NCBI GenBank assembly: GCA_002724415.1
Contig: PBOU01000033.1
Location: 1,659-35,533 of the forward strand
DNA: 33,875 nucleotides
Direction of reading: 5' to 3'
DNA from: Planctomycetaceae bacterium
GTDB lineage: Bacteria; Planctomycetota; Planctomycetia; Planctomycetales; Planctomycetaceae
Shown here: one piece after another, positions 32,617 through 33,875 of the stretch
Position numbering within the stretch: position 1 is the first letter of the stretch
How the letters are laid out: each line of letters opens with the position of its first letter
The notes under the pieces: model-generated
What the model saw: the letters and a program-made list of their open reading frames with translations, nothing else
Database searches by the model: none
Told to the model about the DNA's origin: nothing
Program-made: the position numbers and the translations under genes

Positions 32617-33875
32617 ATGTCCGAGATATCGACGGCCAGGACGTTCGCGGACTCCTGGGCCAGAACGGTCTCCGAGCACGGGGCCCGAACCTTCCTGCTC
32701 TTTGAGGAGCCCAGCGGTGCGACGGCGACATGGACCTACGCGGAGTTCGACCGCGTCCTCGAGGGTGTGGCGGACCGTCTGTCGTCGTGTGACGTGAAGG
32801 CTGGTTCCGCCGTGCACCTGGCGCTCGCCAACTCGCCGGCCTTCGTCGCGGTGTGGTTGGCGGCTAACCGGATGGGCGCCTGGATCGTGCCCTCGGACCC
32901 GATGGCCCGACGGCCGGAACTCGCAGACCACCTCGAGCGAACGCGACCCTCGGTGGGACTGTGTGCCGTGAACCGCGCGGACGTCTACCGATCGGCCCTG
33001 GTGGATGCGGGGGTGGCTGCCGAGGTCATTGAGGTCGACGAAGCCGACGCCTCGAGCCTCCCATCCTCCGGCGCGTCCTACACGGATTGGGTGACTCCGG
33101 CGCTGAGTGACCGCGCAGCTGTGATGTTCACGAGTGGCACCACCGGGCGCCCGAAGGGCGTCGAGATCACACAGGCCAACTATGCCTTCGCAGGAAAAGT
33201 TATGGCCGAGGCCTCGGAACTCACGGTGGAGGACCGGCAGATTGTCGTGTTGCCCCTGTTCCACGCAAATGCGCAGTACTACTCGTTCGCGCCTGCCATC
33301 TGGTCGGGCGCCAGCGTGGCCCTGATGCATACCTTTAGCGCCAGCAACTTCCTCTCTCAGTGCGCCCGTCACAGCGCGACGGCCGCAAGCCTGTTCGCTG
33401 CTCCCATCCGCATGATCCTGGCGCGTGGTGAGGAAGTCGACGGAGTACGTCTGCGTCACTGCTGGTACGCGCAGAACGTGACCGGTGAGCAGTACGAGCA
33501 GTTGTCGAGATGGCTTGGGTGCAGGCCACGGCAGCTCTACGGGATGACGGAGACCATTCCGGCCGTGCTTACCGAAGTTGTTGACAAGCCCCGTCACGAC
33601 TCGATGGGATCGGTGACCGAGGGCTGCGAGCTTCAACTCCAGGATGCAGAAGGCCGACCCGTCGGAGTAGGGGAGATTGGGGAAATCGCCGTACGCGGTG
33701 TTCCCGGAGAGACAATCTTCGGTGGTTATCTGGACGACCCTGTTGCGACCACTGCCAGTTTCCGGAACGGATGGTTCCTCTCCGGGGACCGTGCTCGGCG
33801 AGACGAGGACGGTAGGCATTACTTCGACGGTCGACACTCGGAGGTGCTGAAGGTCGCTGGCGAGAATGTCTCCAC
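32617..33875 (+). CDS. AMP-dependent acyl-CoA ligase, CaiC-like (3' end outside window)
   Basis: The ATG at 32617 has GAGGAAGGAG ending six bases upstream, and the frame is open to the window end (about 419 residues visible of roughly 520). ANL-superfamily motifs are clear: P-loop FTSGTTGRPKGVEITQANY (about 171-189), LPLFHANAQYY, YGMTETIPA, and SGDRARRDEDGRHYFDGRHSEVLKVAGENVS leading to the hinge. These enzymes adenylate a carboxylate and transfer it to CoA; the overall pattern resembles crotonobetaine/carnitine-CoA ligases (CaiC). Substrate is not certain. The gene is distinctly GC-richer than the rest of the window and lies beyond the hairpin junction, so it may belong to another cluster. 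A long minus-strand frame over it is a shadow. Confidence 0.9.
   Translation, partial: MSEISTARTFADSWARTVSEHGARTFLLFEEPSGATATWTYAEFDRVLEGVADRLSSCDVKAGSAVHLALANSPAFVAVWLAANRMGAWIVPSDPMARRPELADHLERTRPSVGLCAVNRADVYRSALVDAGVAAEVIEVDEADASSLPSSGASYTDWVTPALSDRAAVMFTSGTTGRPKGVEITQANYAFAGKVMAEASELTVEDRQIVVLPLFHANAQYYSFAPAIWSGASVALMHTFSASNFLSQCARHSATAASLFAAPIRMILARGEEVDGVRLRHCWYAQNVTGEQYEQLSRWLGCRPRQLYGMTETIPAVLTEVVDKPRHDSMGSVTEGCELQLQDAEGRPVGVGEIGEIAVRGVPGETIFGGYLDDPVATTASFRNGWFLSGDRARRDEDGRHYFDGRHSEVLKVAGENVS

Noticed and set aside
32545-33837. 430-codon minus-strand open frame
   Set aside because: It is the antisense shadow of the GC-rich ligase gene, which has a ribosome-binding site and complete ANL motifs on the plus strand.

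Overview
The window looks like a piece of a moderately GC-rich, probably marine, actinobacterial genome. The best hint is the substrate-binding lipoprotein at 4438, whose Ala/Thr/Pro-rich linker after the lipid-anchor cysteine is the kind seen in Acidimicrobiia. SAR202-type Chloroflexi or another marine lineage is not excluded. No rRNA, tRNA, CRISPR array, IS element or phage gene was found.

Layout. Positions 1-4142: the tail of an SDR-family protein, a convergent DMT/EamA exporter, an unidentified coding remnant, and a minus-strand three-gene run (3-hydroxyacyl-CoA dehydrogenase family, class II aldolase family, HD-domain protein). Positions 4438-22066: a long plus-strand catabolic run. It starts with a substrate-binding lipoprotein that fuses a BMP domain to an NMT1 domain, then a Tau/Ssu-type ATPase, a GcvT-like folate protein, two tandem amidohydrolase_2 paralogues and a BKACE (DUF849) enzyme. 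Next come four glycine/betaine-reductase-type genes, grdE, grdB, grdC and grdA. grdB and grdA each contain an in-frame TGA at the family's selenocysteine position. Then come a complete Rieske N-demethylase-like oxygenase, an adenosine-deaminase-family enzyme, a Rieske-less oxygenase, a Rieske-reductase fusion and a GST. The last three match the NdmC/NdmD/NdmE set of caffeine N7-demethylation. Positions 22118-32142: a deaminase-type amidohydrolase (-), a complete nucleoside-type ABC importer (ATPase and two permeases, +), a choline-sulfatase-like enzyme (-), a fused two-domain Tau/Ssu-type permease (+) and guanine deaminase (-). Positions 32143-32616: a hairpin-rich non-coding junction. From 32617: the start of a CaiC-like acyl-CoA ligase in visibly GC-richer DNA, cut by the window end.

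How it may work together (inference). The BMP half of the lipoprotein fits the nucleoside-type importer at 23.7-27.4 kb. The NMT1 half fits the ATPase at 6.8 kb plus the permease at 29.2 kb. One fused receptor could therefore serve two importers encoded in the same locus. Guanine deaminase, an ADA-like deaminase and Ndm-like N-demethylases point to methylated purines as one substrate class. Choline-sulfatase, BKACE, the hydroxyacyl-CoA dehydrogenase and the CaiC-like ligase recall choline/carnitine/betaine breakdown, which could feed a betaine-reductase-like complex. That complex is unusual. It uses two selenoproteins, sits among O2-dependent oxygenases, has no GrdD in the window, and has lost hallmark cysteines in GrdB and (from remembered alignment) the pyruvoyl-forming site of GrdE. 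It is the best candidate here for an undescribed system.
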